This document shows positions 48,201 to 60,935 of a stretch of 64,000 nucleotides of DNA, one piece after another. How positions within the stretch are numbered: the stretch's first letter is position 1; each line of letters begins with the position of its first letter. The notes beneath the pieces were generated by a model, which did not search any database, was not told where the DNA came from, and saw only the letters and a list, made by a program, of their open reading frames with translations. Where the stretch lies: assembly GCA_036785705.1 (NCBI GenBank), contig JAWUZG010000138.1:3513427-3577426 (forward strand), read 5' to 3'. The position numbers were made by a program, and so were the translations under genes. The stretch comes from Acanthornis magna. Taxonomy: Eukaryota > Chordata > Aves > Passeriformes > Acanthizidae.

Positions 48201-51200
48201 CGCACAGTCTGGCTCGGGGGGAGGTGTTCAGGCGAGGTCCGGGACCAGGGACACCGGGATGCTGGGACAGGCGGTTGGAGTTGTCCCCCGCCCCGGTGGG
48301 GATGGGAATGGGGGTGCTGTGGTTCGGTCGGTGCGTGGGTGAGAGGATGATGAGATCCCAGTGCTGCAGGGCTGGGCAGGGGCTGGCAGAGTGTGGCGTG
48401 TCGGCAGGAGCCCATCCAGCTGAGCATTCCGGTTCTGGGGGCCATCCTGGTCCTTGGTGAGGAGGAGATGCAGCCCCCCCCGTCACTCCCTGCCTCCAGC
48501 TAAGCCCGCTGTAATTACAGCTCGGCGGCTTTGCTGCTGGCAAAATGAGTAATTAAGTCTTCCTCAATCCATCTGCGCTCAGGCATTGCCCTGGCCCTGG
48601 CCCTGGCCCTCCCTGCCTCCTCCTGCTTCCTGCCTGCCCCTACCCGGCTCCTTCCCCGCTCCCTCCCTGCTGCTGCTGCCCGCCGGGCGCTGGCTGGTGC
48701 AGGGGACGGGTTGGTGCCCTTGGCATTTGGCACGTGGGCTCAGCCCAGCAGTGTGCTGTCCCTGCTTTGGGGGTGACACCCGGCTCAGCAGTGTGCTGTC
48801 CCCGTTTTGGGGGTGGCACCCGGCTCAGCAGTGTGCTATTCCCACTTTGGGGGTGACACCCGGCTCAGCAGTGTGCTGTCCCTGCTTTGGGGGTGACACC
48901 CGGCTCAGCAGTGTGCTGTCCCTGCTTTGGGGGTGACACCCGGCTCAGCAGTGTGCTATCCCCGCTTTGGGGGTGACACCCAGCTCAGCAGTGTGCTATC
49001 CCCGCTTTGGGGGTGACACCCGGCTCAGCAGTGTGCTGTCCCTGCTTTGGGAGTGACACCCGGCTCAGCAGTGTGCTGTCCATTCTTTAGGGGTGACTCC
49101 CAGCCCATCAGCCTGTTGTCCCACTTTGGGGGTGAGTCCCAGCTTGGCACAGGGAGCCTGGCAGCAGCTTCCCCCTCCCTATCCCCAGCTTGGGGTGCCA
49201 TGGCTGTGCCAAGGGTGCGGGTTGGGGTCCCGGTGGGCAACCCCTGCCCAGCCTCCAGCACAGCTCCATCCCACAGGGAGAGTTTGGCTGTGGTGCCCAT
49301 CTCCAGAGCCTCTGGCTGGGGCAGCCCCAGCCCTGCTTTGCCAGGGCCCCGCAGCCATCCCTGCACTGAGCTGAGGTGTCCTCAACCCTGCCACCTTTCC
49401 TGGGAGACGTTGGGACACCCCAGGCTTTTTGGGATAGCCTGGCAGTTCCCGTTAAATGTCAGGTGCCTGTGTGTGCCATGGGCTGTGGTGTGACCCCGGC
49501 TGTGCCACCTGGAGGTGGTGCTATGACAGTGCTCAAGGCACCTGCCTGGCTCCAGGGATGGAACCATTGGTGCGTCCCTCAGCATCTGTGGTTTTGCTTG
49601 ACATCCCCCAGTTTTGACCCCATTTGCCACCTGAGTGGCACCCACCCGGCCCTGTCCTGGGGCAGGGGGATGCCCAGCAGGAGTGTGACCCTCAATAAAT
49701 GGCTTGGAAGTGCTGGGTAGGAGGAGGGTGTGTCCAGGTGCGCATGGATTGGGATGGGGATGGTTTGCTCCTGGTCATGCCAAGGTCCATGGACTGGGCA
49801 GCTCAGCTGTGGGAAGCAGAGAAGGAGGAGGTTGGAGCTGGGCAGGAGGGGTGGGAATGCCCTTCTGGATTGGGATGGGTGCTCACGAGGTGCTTGCTGT
49901 GGCACCCAATGAGCTGTGGGGCCACCAAGGTGGGGGCCAAGGCTTGGCTGCCACAAGGACTGGAGGAGGAAGCATCCCCTTGGGGTTGTTTGGGAGAATT
50001 TTGGGGGCCCTGTACAGCACAGACACCTTCCAGGTCCCCTCTCAGCCACACCAGATGGACCTCAGTGCCAGGCAGACCGTAAGGACACGTCAGGCTCAGC
50101 AGGACCTGGTGCCAGCAGATGGCATTGAGGAAAATCCACCTCCCGGCCAAAACCCTCAGTGATTTTCAATCTTACTCATCGTGACACCAGAAACTCACTG
50201 TCTTACCCAAAACAGCCCAGGTTTTTTTACCAACACTCCTTCCTGCTGCATGTCTTCTGCCATCAGGCTCCAGGGGTGAAGCTCCTGTCCCTCATGTGGG
50301 CATGGGGGTTCCTGGCAGCTGCCAGGGCAGTGGGCAGGCAGGAGACAGGCAGGGAGATGTCCCCTAAACGGGCAGGTGTGGCTGTGTAACACATCTCAGA
50401 GGTCACGTCTCAGAGTCCCTGTTCCCACAGGAGAGGAGCAGAAGACCTGGCTCCTCCTGGGGTCCCTGGGGCACATCTCACCTGCCAGGGAGGCACCACG
50501 CTGGGGCAGGGTGCTGGGTGCTGTGCCTGGGCTCGCTGTGCCAGGTGCTGTGCCTCGGTTTGGCACGCTGGGTGCCCTGCCAGGGTTTGCCAGGTGCTGT
50601 GCCCGGGCTTGATGTGGCAGGTGCCATGCTGGGAGCTGTGCTGGGGCTCGGTGCAGTGGCTGCTGTGCCAGGAGCGGTGCCTGGGCTCGCTGTCAGTGCA
50701 GAGGCTGGGGGAGCCCGCGGGATCACGGCCGGTTCTGGGCACCCACCTGCCCGGGAGGGCACCGCGCCAGCCGGGGCTTTTCACACGGCCCGGCTTCGGG
50801 TAACTCGCCTGCGGGGATTTCACACCCAGCCGTGTTTTCCCGGGGCGGGGGCGCGCACAGGAATGTGCACATCCGCCCCACGAGCTCATCCCGGACACAT
50901 GGACACACAGACTCCCGGACACACACACGGACACAGACATACAGACACGGACACACAGACACGCACACGGACACACACACACGGACATATGGACACGGAC
51001 ACGGACACACGGACACACGGACACGGACATACAGACACACACACGGACACACGGACACGGACATACAGACACACACACGGACACACGGACACGGACATAC
51101 AGACACACGGACACAAGGACACGGACATACAGACACACACACGGACACACGGACACGGACATACTGACATGCACATGGACATATGGACACGGACATGGAC

Positions 51201-54200
51201 ACACGGACATGGACATACAGACATGCACACGGACACACGGACACGCACATGGACATACGGACACAGACATACAGACATGCACATGGACACACGGACACGC
51301 ACATGGACATACGGACACAGACATACAGACATGCACATGGACACGCACACGGACACACACACGCACGGACTCACGGACATACAGACATGCACACGGACAT
51401 ACGGACACAGACATACAGACACGCACATGGACACGCACACGGACACGCACACGGACTCACGGACACACAGACATGCACACGGACATACAGACATGCACAT
51501 GGACACGGACATATGGACACACACATGGACACATGGACACGGACACAGAGACACACAGACTCCCGGACATATGGACACGCACAGGGACACACAGACATGC
51601 ACACAGACATACAGACACACACACGGACACACACACGGACTCACGGACCCCTGCCTGTTGCAGTGTCCCACCATCTCGCCCATCCATCTCCAGCTCCCAG
51701 TGCCAATGGATGTTTTCTTGGTACAGTGGGAGCCAGGGTGGGGTGGGCACGTCCCTGCTGGGGCTGTTGACCCGGGGTGTGCCCATGGGCACTGGGGCTC
51801 CTCGGGGGGGGATGTGGGGGACCAGTTTTTCCCCTTCCCCCCCTCACCCAGGGTTTACCCTACCAGGATACTGCCGTGGCCACCCAGCCTGCTCACCCGG
51901 GATTCCCCTCCTGGAGCATTTCTTCAGGCTTGAATGCATTCCCAGCTCCAGTTCCTTCGTGTTCCGGAGCTCTGGACACTGGGGCTGTGTTGGAGGGTCT
52001 CATCACTGCAGACCCTTCATTAGCCCTTCGTGCCCCAGGCTGGCTGGGAGATGGGATGTACCCCAAAGATTCCCCTGGAGGAGGTGTGTGGGCAGTGTGG
52101 AGGGCACAGCAGTGCCAGGCAGGGAGGTGCCAGAGTCTCTTTGGATCACCTTCAGCCCATCCTCATGTGCTGGGGACAGCAAAGCTGGGCTTGGTTCACC
52201 TTTGGTCAGGACACGTCCCTCACCCTGTCACCTCATTCACCACTTGTCCCTTGCCTCTGCAGCCTGGCAAGGATGGGAGAAGCAGTACCAGCAGGTCTCC
52301 CCCAGGCTCCCAGCACCCCCGTGGGCAGAGCTTTGTGCAGAGCCACTTCCAGGCCCAGTACAGGTGAGTGGGGAGACTGATCCTGCCTGGCTGGGGCTTT
52401 GCTCTTCTGCCAGTCCTTGGTGACCACTGTGAGCCCAGGGAAGGGATGAGATATCCATCCATGCATCCATCCATGCATCCATCCATCCATCCATCCACCC
52501 ATCCATCCACCCACCCACCCACCTACCCATCCACCCCGGGCATGGAGATCCTTCCCCAACAGGCACTTGAAAGTGTCCAAGGCCAGGCTGGACAGGGCTT
52601 GGAGTGACCTGGTCTGGTGGCAGTGTCCCTGCCCATGGCAGGGGTCTGGACAGGGTGGTCTTTGCAGGTCTCTCACAACCCAAACCACGCTGTGGTTCTG
52701 TCACTGGACTCAGGATTGTCCCAGTAGTCCAGCACAAGAGTGCCTCTGTATGGAACGCTCCACACGTTCATCTGGCTGGGACTGTGGGATGCTCAGGCTG
52801 CCCTGTCCCCATGCCATGGCATTGCAGGCAGGAGGGGACACATCTGGCATCACAAGCCCTTCCTCCTCTCTCAATTAATCCTCGCCCTATATATGAAAAA
52901 AAGGCACTTTAATTATCCTCCTTCCACGTGCCAGAGCCGTCTGTGTGCTAAAGGATTTATTAATTTGTGTGGCTGCTGCCTGTGGAGCTCAGTGGCTCTT
53001 CAAGGTGACAAATAATGAGGACTCAGGATTGCATTTTGGTTTTTAATTGATTTTTTCCCTTTTTGCTGAACGAAAAGGCGGGGGGGGGAAATTAAAAAAC
53101 CACCAGAATTAAGAAGAATCAGCAGTGGGTGGCTGTGGGTGCCAGGACAGGCAGGGAACCAGTAGTGTCTCCCCAGGGACCACCCAGGGGTCAGTCACAG
53201 GCAGATGTCCTCCTGCTGTCCATCACTGCTCTTCCCACAGCCCAGCCACAGCCCTGCTGCTTGGGGGGGGGGGGGGGGGTCTATTCCCTCCCAGCACCCC
53301 CGGCTGTTGTCCCTGCTTAACCCCACCCAGGTGGGCTGGGGTCACCCCAAAGCCTTCAGGAGCCACCCTAGGATCTTCTAGTCCTCGGGAGGGGGAGCAG
53401 GATTTGGGAGGGTTTGTAGGCCACAGTTATGGATGAGATTGGGAGACTCCCAGTCCTGGGGTCTCGTTTTGGTTTCTCCAGCACTGTGGGAGTCCCTCTT
53501 TGGGTTCAGAGTGAACAGAGCCTTGGGTTGGGCAGGCAGGGGCAGGCAGGAACAGCCTGGGGGGCGTCACTCTGCCAGGAGGCCATGCAAATCCAGTGGG
53601 ATGCTGGGGCCATCCCAGGGTGTGGTCCCCGGGATGCTGTGCCTGGGATGTGGTACCCAGGATGATGGATTTGGGATGCAGTACCCGGGATGTTGTACCC
53701 AGGATGCAGCACCAGTGACAGGGCACTGCAGCTCCAGGCTGGGGACTCTGGGGGGGCCGTGCCCACTCTGATGACACTCCCCATCTCTGTTTCCCAGGTC
53801 CTCCCTGACCTGCCCTCACTGCCTGAAGCAGAGCAACACCTTTGACCCCTTCCTGTGCATCTCCTTGCCCATCCCTCTGCGCCAGACGAGGTGAGCCCCA
53901 CATCCACCCCCCGGCAGGATGGCAGCTCCAACCAGAGCAATTTGCATATTTGGGGGTAAATAATGAACGTGGGGGGTGGCGGCAGCACTGGGGACAGGTG
54001 ACAGCCACTGCCACAGGAGCTGCAGTGGGTGTTTGCCATCCCGGAGCTGCCGTGCCGGCACATGGATCCCCTGGCTGAGGTGTGTCCCCGTGGTGTCCCC
54101 AGGGCTCTGAACGTCACGCTGGTGCTGCAGTGCGAGCGCTGGCGTTTCGTGCGGGTGGGCCTGGCCGTGCCCCTGCTGGGCACCGTGGCTGACCTGCGGG

Positions 54201-57200
54201 AGATGGTGGCGCGGGAGGGCCGCATCCCCCCGGAGCAGGTAACGTGGACACAGCGGGCGGGGAAACGGGACCACCCTCGGGATGCTGAGGGTGCCGGCAA
54301 TGTCCCACAGGTGATCCTGGCCGAGGTGTCCCCGCGGGGCTTCCTGCGCTCGCTGTCGGACCCGGAGGCGCTGGGGGCGGCCGGGGAGGGGGGTCCAGTC
54401 TACGCCTTCCAGCCGCCCCCCGCCCGCCGTGCAGGTACCGCCCCCGCACCCTGATTGGCTGCGGCTGCCGGCCCGCCGCACGCTGATTGGCTGGGAACAT
54501 CTGGGCAGCGCTGGGATTGGTGCTGGGCAGGGGGGCGGGAACAGCCTCGGGACAGGCAGGAGGCAGTGAATCTGTTGCTGTGATTGGTGGGGCAGCGGAT
54601 CCCTCCCTGCGATTGGCTGGAGGAGGTGGATCTGTCACTGGTATTGGTGGGAGGCACTGTATCCCGCGCTGTGATTGGTGGGAGTGAGTGGATCCCTCAC
54701 TGGGATTGGTGGGAGGAGGTGATCCCTTGCTGGGATTAGCAGGAGGCAGTGGATCCCTCACCGGGATTGATAGGAGGGAGTGGATCCCATGCTGGGATTG
54801 GTGGGAGGCCGTGGATCCCATGCTGTGATTGGTGGAATCAGGTGTGCTGTGCTATTATTGGTGGAAGCATGGCAGTGGGCAGGGCCCCAACATGGCCTGG
54901 CACTAATTAACCCAGCGCTAATGAGAGCCCCTTGTTTCCCCACCCTGCAGGGTGTCCCCGCAGCCTCCCCACGTCACCTGCGGTGCCACGGCTGGAGGGG
55001 CCGCGCCTGCTGCCCAGCACCGCCCGCTCCTCTGACTGCCTGCACCGCGCGCCCGGCGGCCGCATCCTCCTGCTGGTCTGCAACACGGCAGGCACGGGGC
55101 CACAGCTCGCCAGGTACCTGGCACCCGCCTGGCACCTGCCTGTCACCCTGCCCTGCCCTGCCCACTCACTGCCCACGTGGCAGCCAGCCACCTGTCCCCG
55201 TTGCCTGTTCTCAGGTTTGGGCCACCGCTGGTGCTGCGGGAGGAGCGCGGCATTTCCTGGGAGCAGCTCCAGCAGAGCATCCTGGCCCAGCTGAAGGGGG
55301 TTCTGCGGGGAGAGGTGCGGGCACAGGTGAGCCCAGGGGACAGCCCTGTCCCCTCCCAGGACACCGGCAGCTGCTGGCACCATGGTCATGGTGGGAATGC
55401 AGTTGTGAGTGCCATGGGGTCTCCATGGGTGGCCATGGTGCAGCTGTGCATGCCTGTGGTAGCACCATCACAGGCTGTGGTGACACTATGGGTGACCATG
55501 GTAGAGCTGTGCTTGGCTGCAGGGACACCAGGGGTGGCTGTGGTGGTTCTGTGCTGTGGGCACTGGTGGCTGGTGGTCACTATGGGTGGCCTTGCTGTCC
55601 ATGTGGGTTGCTGTGGTGTCCCCTAGGGGCTGTCTCGTGGTCACTACAGGTAGCCAGTGGTGTCACCCTGTGTGGCTACAGCATCACCATGGGTGGACCC
55701 AGTGCCACCCAGCCCCCACGGCAGAGCCACCCCAGCCCAGCTGCCCTCCCCAGTCCCCAGGTGCCACCATCCTACAGGCGCTGATGTCCCCATACTGCCC
55801 CTTTGCCCCCCAGCCACTTCACAGCTGTGGGGAGAGGTCACTTGCAGCCCCACAGTCCCCTCTCCCCTCCCAGGGCACAGGAACCCTTTTCCGGATCCGC
55901 CTGGCTGGGGGCTCAGCCCCCTGCACCTACCTGTCCCCTCAGGATCCCCGGCCTCTCTGCCACCCTGCCATCGACAGGTAAGGACCTGCAGGGACAGGAC
56001 AGTCCCTAGGATGTCCCCTCAACCCCTGGGGGAGGCCAGTGGCATCATCATGAGTGGACACAGTGCCCCTGTGGGTGGTCGTGGTGTCCCTGTGCATGGC
56101 TATTTTGTCACCATGGGTGGCCAAAGGTCTTCCTGTGGCTGTGCAGTATCACCGTGGGTGGCCAGTGGTGACACCGTGGGTAGCCACAGTGGTGGTCACC
56201 CTGGTCCCCCAGCACAGTGTCCTCACTGTGGGGTGCATGGGGATGTGGTGGCTGTCCCTGCCTGCCACCACAGGCTGGCAAAGAGGTGTCCCCACGGGAA
56301 CGGGGGCTTTTGGGGACATCTCACCCTGTCCTCCTCTCAGGGCCCTGCAGCTGAGCGGGGCCGGGGGCCCTCCCCACGTGAAGCTGACGGTGGAGTGGGA
56401 CATGAACACCAAAGAGCGGTGAGTCCCCTGCACCCGGGCTGGCTGGGGGACACCCCGGCACTTGGGTCACCCTCCCTGGTGACACATCCTCCCCAGGCTG
56501 TTCGGCAGCATCCAGGAGGAGGTGGTGCAGGACGCCGAGAGCGTGTGGCGGCAGCAGCAGGCGCACGGGCAGCAGCACAGCTGCACCTTGGACGAGTGCT
56601 TCCAGCTCTACACCAAGGAGGAGCAGGTACGGGCACTCCGGGCACTGCCCACGCCCTGCCCACCCCGGCACGGCCACCACCATGGGTGTGCACCACCCTG
56701 CCCCCAGCACGGCGGCTGTTGGTGTTTGCGGTGCCGGCGGTGACTTTGGAGGTGGCAGGGGGTGACAGGGAGGGAGGTGGCTGTGACCTGGTGTCCCCAG
56801 CTGGCCCCGGACGACGCCTGGCGCTGCCCGCACTGCAAGGTGCCCCAGCAGGGCACGGTGAAGCTCAGCCTGTGGACGCTGCCCGACATCCTCATCATCC
56901 ACCTGAAGCGCTTCCGGCAGGTGGCCGAGCAGCGGCACAAGCTCACCACGCTGGTGCGGTTCCCGCTGCGGGGGCTGGACATGGCCCCGCACGTGGCGCA
57001 GCGGGGCCAGCCCGGGGGTCAGCTCCTGGGGCGCTGGGCGCCCTGGCAGCCCCCCCTGCGCCTGCCGCCGGGCTGCCCCCGCGACCACCTGTACGACCTG
57101 TACGCCGTCTGCAACCACCACGGCAGCATGCAGGGCGGCCACTACACCGGTGAGCGGGGACAGGGGGACAGCAGGTACCATGGGAGTGCCTTGGGGGTGA

Positions 57201-58870
57201 CTTGGGGCTGGGGCATCGGGCATATGCTGTGTTGTGCCATGGGGCGAGGTGTGGTGTGAGAGGGCATCTGTGGGGCACAGCGTGAGGTTTAGGAGTGTGG
57301 CTGGGGGTGCTGTGGGGAATGGCAGGGGATTTTGGGGCACTGCAGGGTTGCCTGTGGGGATTGGGAACATGGAGTGGGGTTTGGAGGCACTGCAGGGTTG
57401 TGGTGTGGGGCACGGAGTGGGGTCTGGGGGCACTGCAGGGGCTGTGTCACGGGTAGAGCATGAGGTTGGGGGGCACTGGAGAAGGGTGTCTCCTAGGGCA
57501 TGGCAGAGGGTTGGGGGGCTCTGCATGGGGTGTGGGGGACATCACAGGAGGGAATGCCATGGTGTGAGGTTTGGGGGCCCTGCAGGGGTGTGCCATGGGG
57601 CAGGGCAGGGCAGAAGGGAGCCGAGGTGCAGGGGACATGCAGGGTAGGCAGGCAGGGCACCGGGACGTGCCCGCCAGCACCATCCCGCTCCCCCAGCATG
57701 TCCCTGCGCCATGGGGCTCCCGCTGCCCCCCGCACCTTGGGGCCGGGGGCATCCCAGGACAGAGCCCCTGTCCCCCTTCGCCCCCAGCGTTCTGCTGCAA
57801 CGCCCTGGACGGGCGCTGGTACAGCTACGACGACAGCCGAGTGGAGGGGGTGCGCGAGGCCGAGGTGAGCACCCGCAGCGCCTACATCCTGTTCTACCAG
57901 CGCCGCCACGCCGCCGGCTCCGGCACGGGTGAGCCCCAAACCCCTGCGCTTCCTGACGCACCCGGCACGGCCTTGGCACAGCGGGCACAGCCTTGCGTGC
58001 ACACACACCCCCTTAGCTGTGACCTACACGTGTGTGCACACACCTACCTGTGACACCTTCCTGGGACCCCGACACGCATCCGCACACCCCTGTGTGTCCG
58101 TGCACACCCCCACCCTCCCGTGTTCAGCCCCAGGCCGACCCTCCCCCGCTCCCCGAGCTGGGTCCCGCTGCTGCCGCGCTGGGGTCCGGCGGCACGCCCC
58201 TCTCGGTGCCCCCGGCCCACGGCCGCCGCTCCCCGCAGGCTCCGCCGCCGCCGAGGGGCACTGGCTGTTCCGCCTGGCCGCCTCCGAGCCCCGCGCCGAC
58301 TCCCGCACCGACCCCGACCCCTCGGGCTCCGCCGCCGCCCCGGAGAACGGTGAGGCTCAGGATGCTCAGCCCCCGGTCCCCCCCGCGCCTCCCGCCCACC
58401 CTGATCGTGGTTCCCCCGCAGGCGGGTTCGAGGCGCGACCCCCGGTGCGGGGGCTGCAGGGGCTGCAGGGTCGCAGCCTCAGTGTCCGAACCGCCCCCGC
58501 CGGACCCCCGGGGCAGGGGGAGCCAGGCCACCCCCGCGCCCCGCGACGTCTCCGCCGGGCGGCGAGCGCCGAGGGAACCCCGCGCCGGCCGCCCCCGGGC
58601 CCCGGCAGCCCCGGGGCCATGGTGCCGCAGGGGGACGCGGGTGTCCCCCCGGGCCGCTGCCCCCCCGGCCCCTCGGCGCTGGGGCGGTCACGGAGCTCGG
58701 CCAGCCTTCCCCCCCGGCCCGAGGGGGTGCTGCGTAGATCCGCCTCGCTGGGCAGGGGAGCGGGGGGCCCCCCCATGGCCGCCCGGGGTCCCCCCGGGGC
58801 CACCCTGCAGCGGGGCCGGCAGCCCCTCGGGTCCCTGCGCCCCCCGGCCGTGCCCGAGTCCAGCTTCTGA
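44654..58870 (+). CDS. USP43: Ubiquitin carboxyl-terminal hydrolase 43, complete, 15 coding exons, 923 aa
   Basis: USP-family cysteine protease that removes ubiquitin from proteins. Coding exons: 44654-45193, 48021-48161, 52263-52363, 53798-53890, 54103-54238, 54311-54434, 54951-55113, 55215-55326, 55874-55977, 56341-56418, 56497-56626, 56801-57149, 57788-57928, 58239-58349 and 58422-58870. All are GT-AG and the summed length is in frame. The Cys box is NHGNTCFMN (Cys122), the His box GGHYTA (His688), and the acidic residue lies in YSYDDS (about Asp705). Zinc-ribbon pairs CPHC sit at 266-269 and 583-586. [24 protein letters not shown] and IPLRQTR match USP43 rather than its paralogue USP31, and the protein ends PESSF as in human. 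At 923 aa it is shorter than human USP43 (about 1120), mainly in the C-terminal tail. The N-terminus is Gly/Arg/Ala-rich. The start has a purine at -3. Confidence 0.95.
45194..48020 (+). other. USP43 intron 1
   Basis: The first 750 bp contain loose CCCACTGACACCCTTCCCAG repeats. The rest shows no recognised element. It ends with a TGTCTTGCAG acceptor. Confidence 0.7.
48154..48186 (+). repeat. 17-bp tandem duplication of the USP43 exon 2 donor
   Basis: CCCCGCAGGTGGGTGG occurs at 48154 and again at 48171, giving two identical donors 17 bp apart. The first is in phase with exon 3; the second would shift the frame. Confidence 0.9.
48740..49115. repeat. 40-bp minisatellite in USP43 intron 2, about nine units
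   Basis: GTGTGCTGTCCCTGCTTTGG followed by GGGTGACACCCGGCTCAGCA repeats at exactly 40 bp (48751, 48791, 48831 and onward) with few substitutions. It decays at the right end. Confidence 0.94.
50480..50700. repeat. Degenerate GGTGCTGTGCCTGGGCTCG repeat in USP43 intron 2
   Basis: Loose copies of GTGCCAGGTGCTGTGCC and CTGGGCTCGCTGT over 220 bp. Confidence 0.65.
50885..51650. repeat. ACACGG/ACATGC satellite-like array in USP43 intron 2
   Basis: About 770 bp made almost wholly of GGACACACGGACAC, CATACAGACATGCACA and related words with hexamer-based higher-order periods. The plus strand is nearly free of T in its left half. All three frames on each strand can stay open, producing Thr/His/Asp- or Cys/Val/Ser-rich artefact ORFs. 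Confidence 0.93.
52450..52535. repeat. ATCC tetranucleotide microsatellite, USP43 intron 3
   Basis: CATCCATCCATGCATCC-type run of about 85 bp. Likely length-polymorphic. Confidence 0.93.
52552..52706 (+). mobile_element. CR1 LINE 3' end fragment in USP43 intron 3
   Basis: AAGTGTCCAAGGCCAGGCTG and GTGTCCCTGCCCATGGCAGG, ending at CACAACCCAAACCACGCTGT. A diverged CR1 tail in sense orientation. Confidence 0.78.
53263..53279. repeat. Run of 17 G residues
   Basis: Uninterrupted G homopolymer in USP43 intron 3; length may be unreliable in the assembly. Confidence 0.9.
54450..54865. repeat. Roughly 35-bp repeat carrying ATTGG in USP43 intron 6
   Basis: Units of the type GGGATTGGTGGGAGGCAGTG plus GATCCCTC fill most of intron 6. 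About eleven contain ATTGG, the inverted CCAAT box, in the same orientation. The left end is more degenerate and GC-rich. Confidence 0.85.
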
Positions 58871-59765
58871 GCCATGGGTGGGGGGCATCACCCCCCAGCC
58901 GCTGTACAACATATCCTGAACTGATAGGGGAGCTCCCCAGCTCGGGGTGTCCCAGCCCAAGGGTGCCTGAACCAGGGGATCCCAAACCAGGACCATCCCG
59001 ACCCGGGGGACATCCCCACCTGGGACATCCCAATCTGGGGGTTCCCAGTCCAGCTGGAGGCAGTCAGGTATCCCAAGGGTGGGTTATCCCAGTCCTGGGC
59101 ATCCCCAGGCTGGTGACAGTCAGGTTCCCCAATGCTGGGCCATCCCAACCCAGGGGCATCACAAACTGGGGACATGCCAAATTGGAGGCTCCCAACCCAG
59201 GGGCTCCCAAACTGGGGACATCCAAAAACTGGGACCATCCAAAATCAGGGGCTCCCAAGTGAGGGCATCCCAACCTGTGGGCTCCCAATCCAGGGGCTTC
59301 TGACCCCGGGGGAAAACCAAACCAGGGTATCCTGACCCAGAGGCTCCCAAACAGAATCCTGACATTGGGGCTCCCAAATGGGAGCACCCTGACCCAGGGC
59401 ATCCCAGATCCTGATCCAGAAGCATTCCAAGCCACGACCATATCTAGCTGGGGTTTTCAGACCTGGGCTCATCCCAAACTGGGGTCATCCCGAAGTGGAG
59501 ACTGAACCCAGGGGTAGCCAAACACAGGGCCATCCCAAACGGGGAAGGTGGGTGCAGGGTCCTCAGCTCTACAGCACCAGAGTATTTATTGTACCAGGAG
59601 AGTTTTATTCAGAGACGCTTTTTGTTTTCTAAAAGGCGACTATTTGGGGGTGGGGGGTCCCCCCACACCTCGGTCTATGCAATCCCCGATTCCTGCAGCC
59701 AGCTTTTGTACGGGGCTCTGCCCCACCGCCGGCGGTTTCTATTAAAGACACGTGAAACAAGCCCA
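58871..59765 (+). other. USP43 3' untranslated region
   Basis: Follows the TGA at 58868-58870 and ends just after an ATTAAA signal at 59741. It contains a loose repeat of GGGCTCCCAA, ACTGGGGACATCC and CCCAGGGGCATC (about 59040-59420) with no coding potential. Confidence 0.6.
59741..59746 (+). terminator. USP43 polyadenylation signal ATTAAA
   Basis: ATTAAA about 870 bp after the stop codon, followed by GTGTCC and GATGTGTCTG, a suitable GU-rich element. Confidence 0.65.
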
Positions 59766-60684
59766 GTGTCCATCCCAGGGGATGTGTCTGAGGAGAAAAG
59801 GGCTCACTCCAGGGGGGTGGTGCTGGCACTGCGGAGTGGGATCAGCCTGGGACTGGGGATCAGCCTGGGATCAGGGATCAGTCCTGGCTGGATCCTGCCC
59901 TATGTGGTGGCTGTGCCTGGGGGAGCTCTGGGAGCAGGGTGGCAGCACCAGGAGTGCCAGAAGCCTGGAGCTGAGCCCACCAAGGCACGAGCAGGACAGC
60001 TGCAGAAAGTTGATGCAGCCACAGCAAGGGATGGAGGTGGAGGAGGCGGGATCAGGGTGGAGATGGAGGAGAGGGACACAAGGGTGGAGGAGGAAAGGGC
60101 AGCTGGTAGACATGAAGGTGGGATCGGGGTAGAGACAGATACTTGTGGAGGAGGTGGGATTGGGGTGGAAGCAGACAAGATTAAGGTGGAAGTGGTGGAC
60201 ATAGAGGTGATGGAGGAGATGGAGGTGGAGATGGAAACGGAAAGGGTGGAGGTAGAAACAGGATTGGGCCAAAGCAGGGGAGGAGGAAGGTGGAGGAGGC
60301 TGTCCCTTGCTGGGGGCTGCACCACTGCTGCTGCCAAGGCTGTGGCCCTGCTGTGTGGCAGGGGACAGATGTGGGTTTGTCACTCGTGTTGGCACCCAGG
60401 CACTCGGCAGCCCTGGGCATGGCAGTTTACCTGGGGCACCCATGGGTGCGGGCAGTGACAAGGACAGGACCTCCCCAGTGCTCTGCACCCCACAACTGCA
60501 GCTGGGAGCAGGTGTGAGTACCAATGTGCCCCCCCACGCCTGATGCTGCCCCATCCCATGGCACCAGACCCATGACAGCCCATGTAAAACACCAAACCAT
60601 CATTTTATCACCCAAACCCTCTCCACCCCGGAATCCTCCCCCCAAGGCTGGGGCAGGAAGCAAAGGCTGGCGCCGCTGGGCAGT
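59766..60684. other. Spacer between convergent USP43 and ARHGAP44
   Basis: About 0.9 kb without coding exons. A GGTGGAGATGGAGG-type purine-rich stretch covers about 60030-60300. Confidence 0.55.
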
Positions 60685-60705
60685 TCTCAGCGAGTGGCAC
60701 ACGGA

Positions 60706-60720
60706 TTTATTGGATTTATT
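60706..60720 (-). terminator. ARHGAP44 candidate polyadenylation signals (two AATAAA)
   Basis: TTTATT at 60706-60711 and 60715-60720 on the plus strand read AATAAA on the minus strand, about 730 bp after the ARHGAP44 stop. They are the best candidates before the spacer. Confidence 0.5.
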
Positions 60721-60884
60721 GATTGCTTTGGGGGGCTGGTGCCCCCCGGTGCCCACCTGGGGCGGGGGGCACAGCGCGAGCGGGGCGGGGGCGAAGCACT
60801 GCCATTTCCATCCTCCCTCTCGCACCGGCCAGGCGGGAATGGCTCCAAATAAAACAAATCTCTCTATAGTTTCTCTCTCTCTAT

Positions 60885-60935
60885 ACAAATATATAATATA
60901 TATATATATATATATCTGCCGATATATATATATAG
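60885..60935. repeat. TA dinucleotide microsatellite in the ARHGAP44 3' UTR
   Basis: Runs of ATATATATAT interrupted by CTGCCG. It lies between the stop codon and the candidate poly-A signals, so it is probably in the transcript. Confidence 0.85.

Noticed and set aside
50518..51933. 471-codon Thr/His/Asp-rich open frame
   Set aside because: Simple ACACGG-type array inside USP43 intron 2.
44654..58870. Assignment to USP31
   Set aside because: [31 protein letters not shown] and the PESSF ending are USP43-type; USP31 has a much longer Ser-rich tail.
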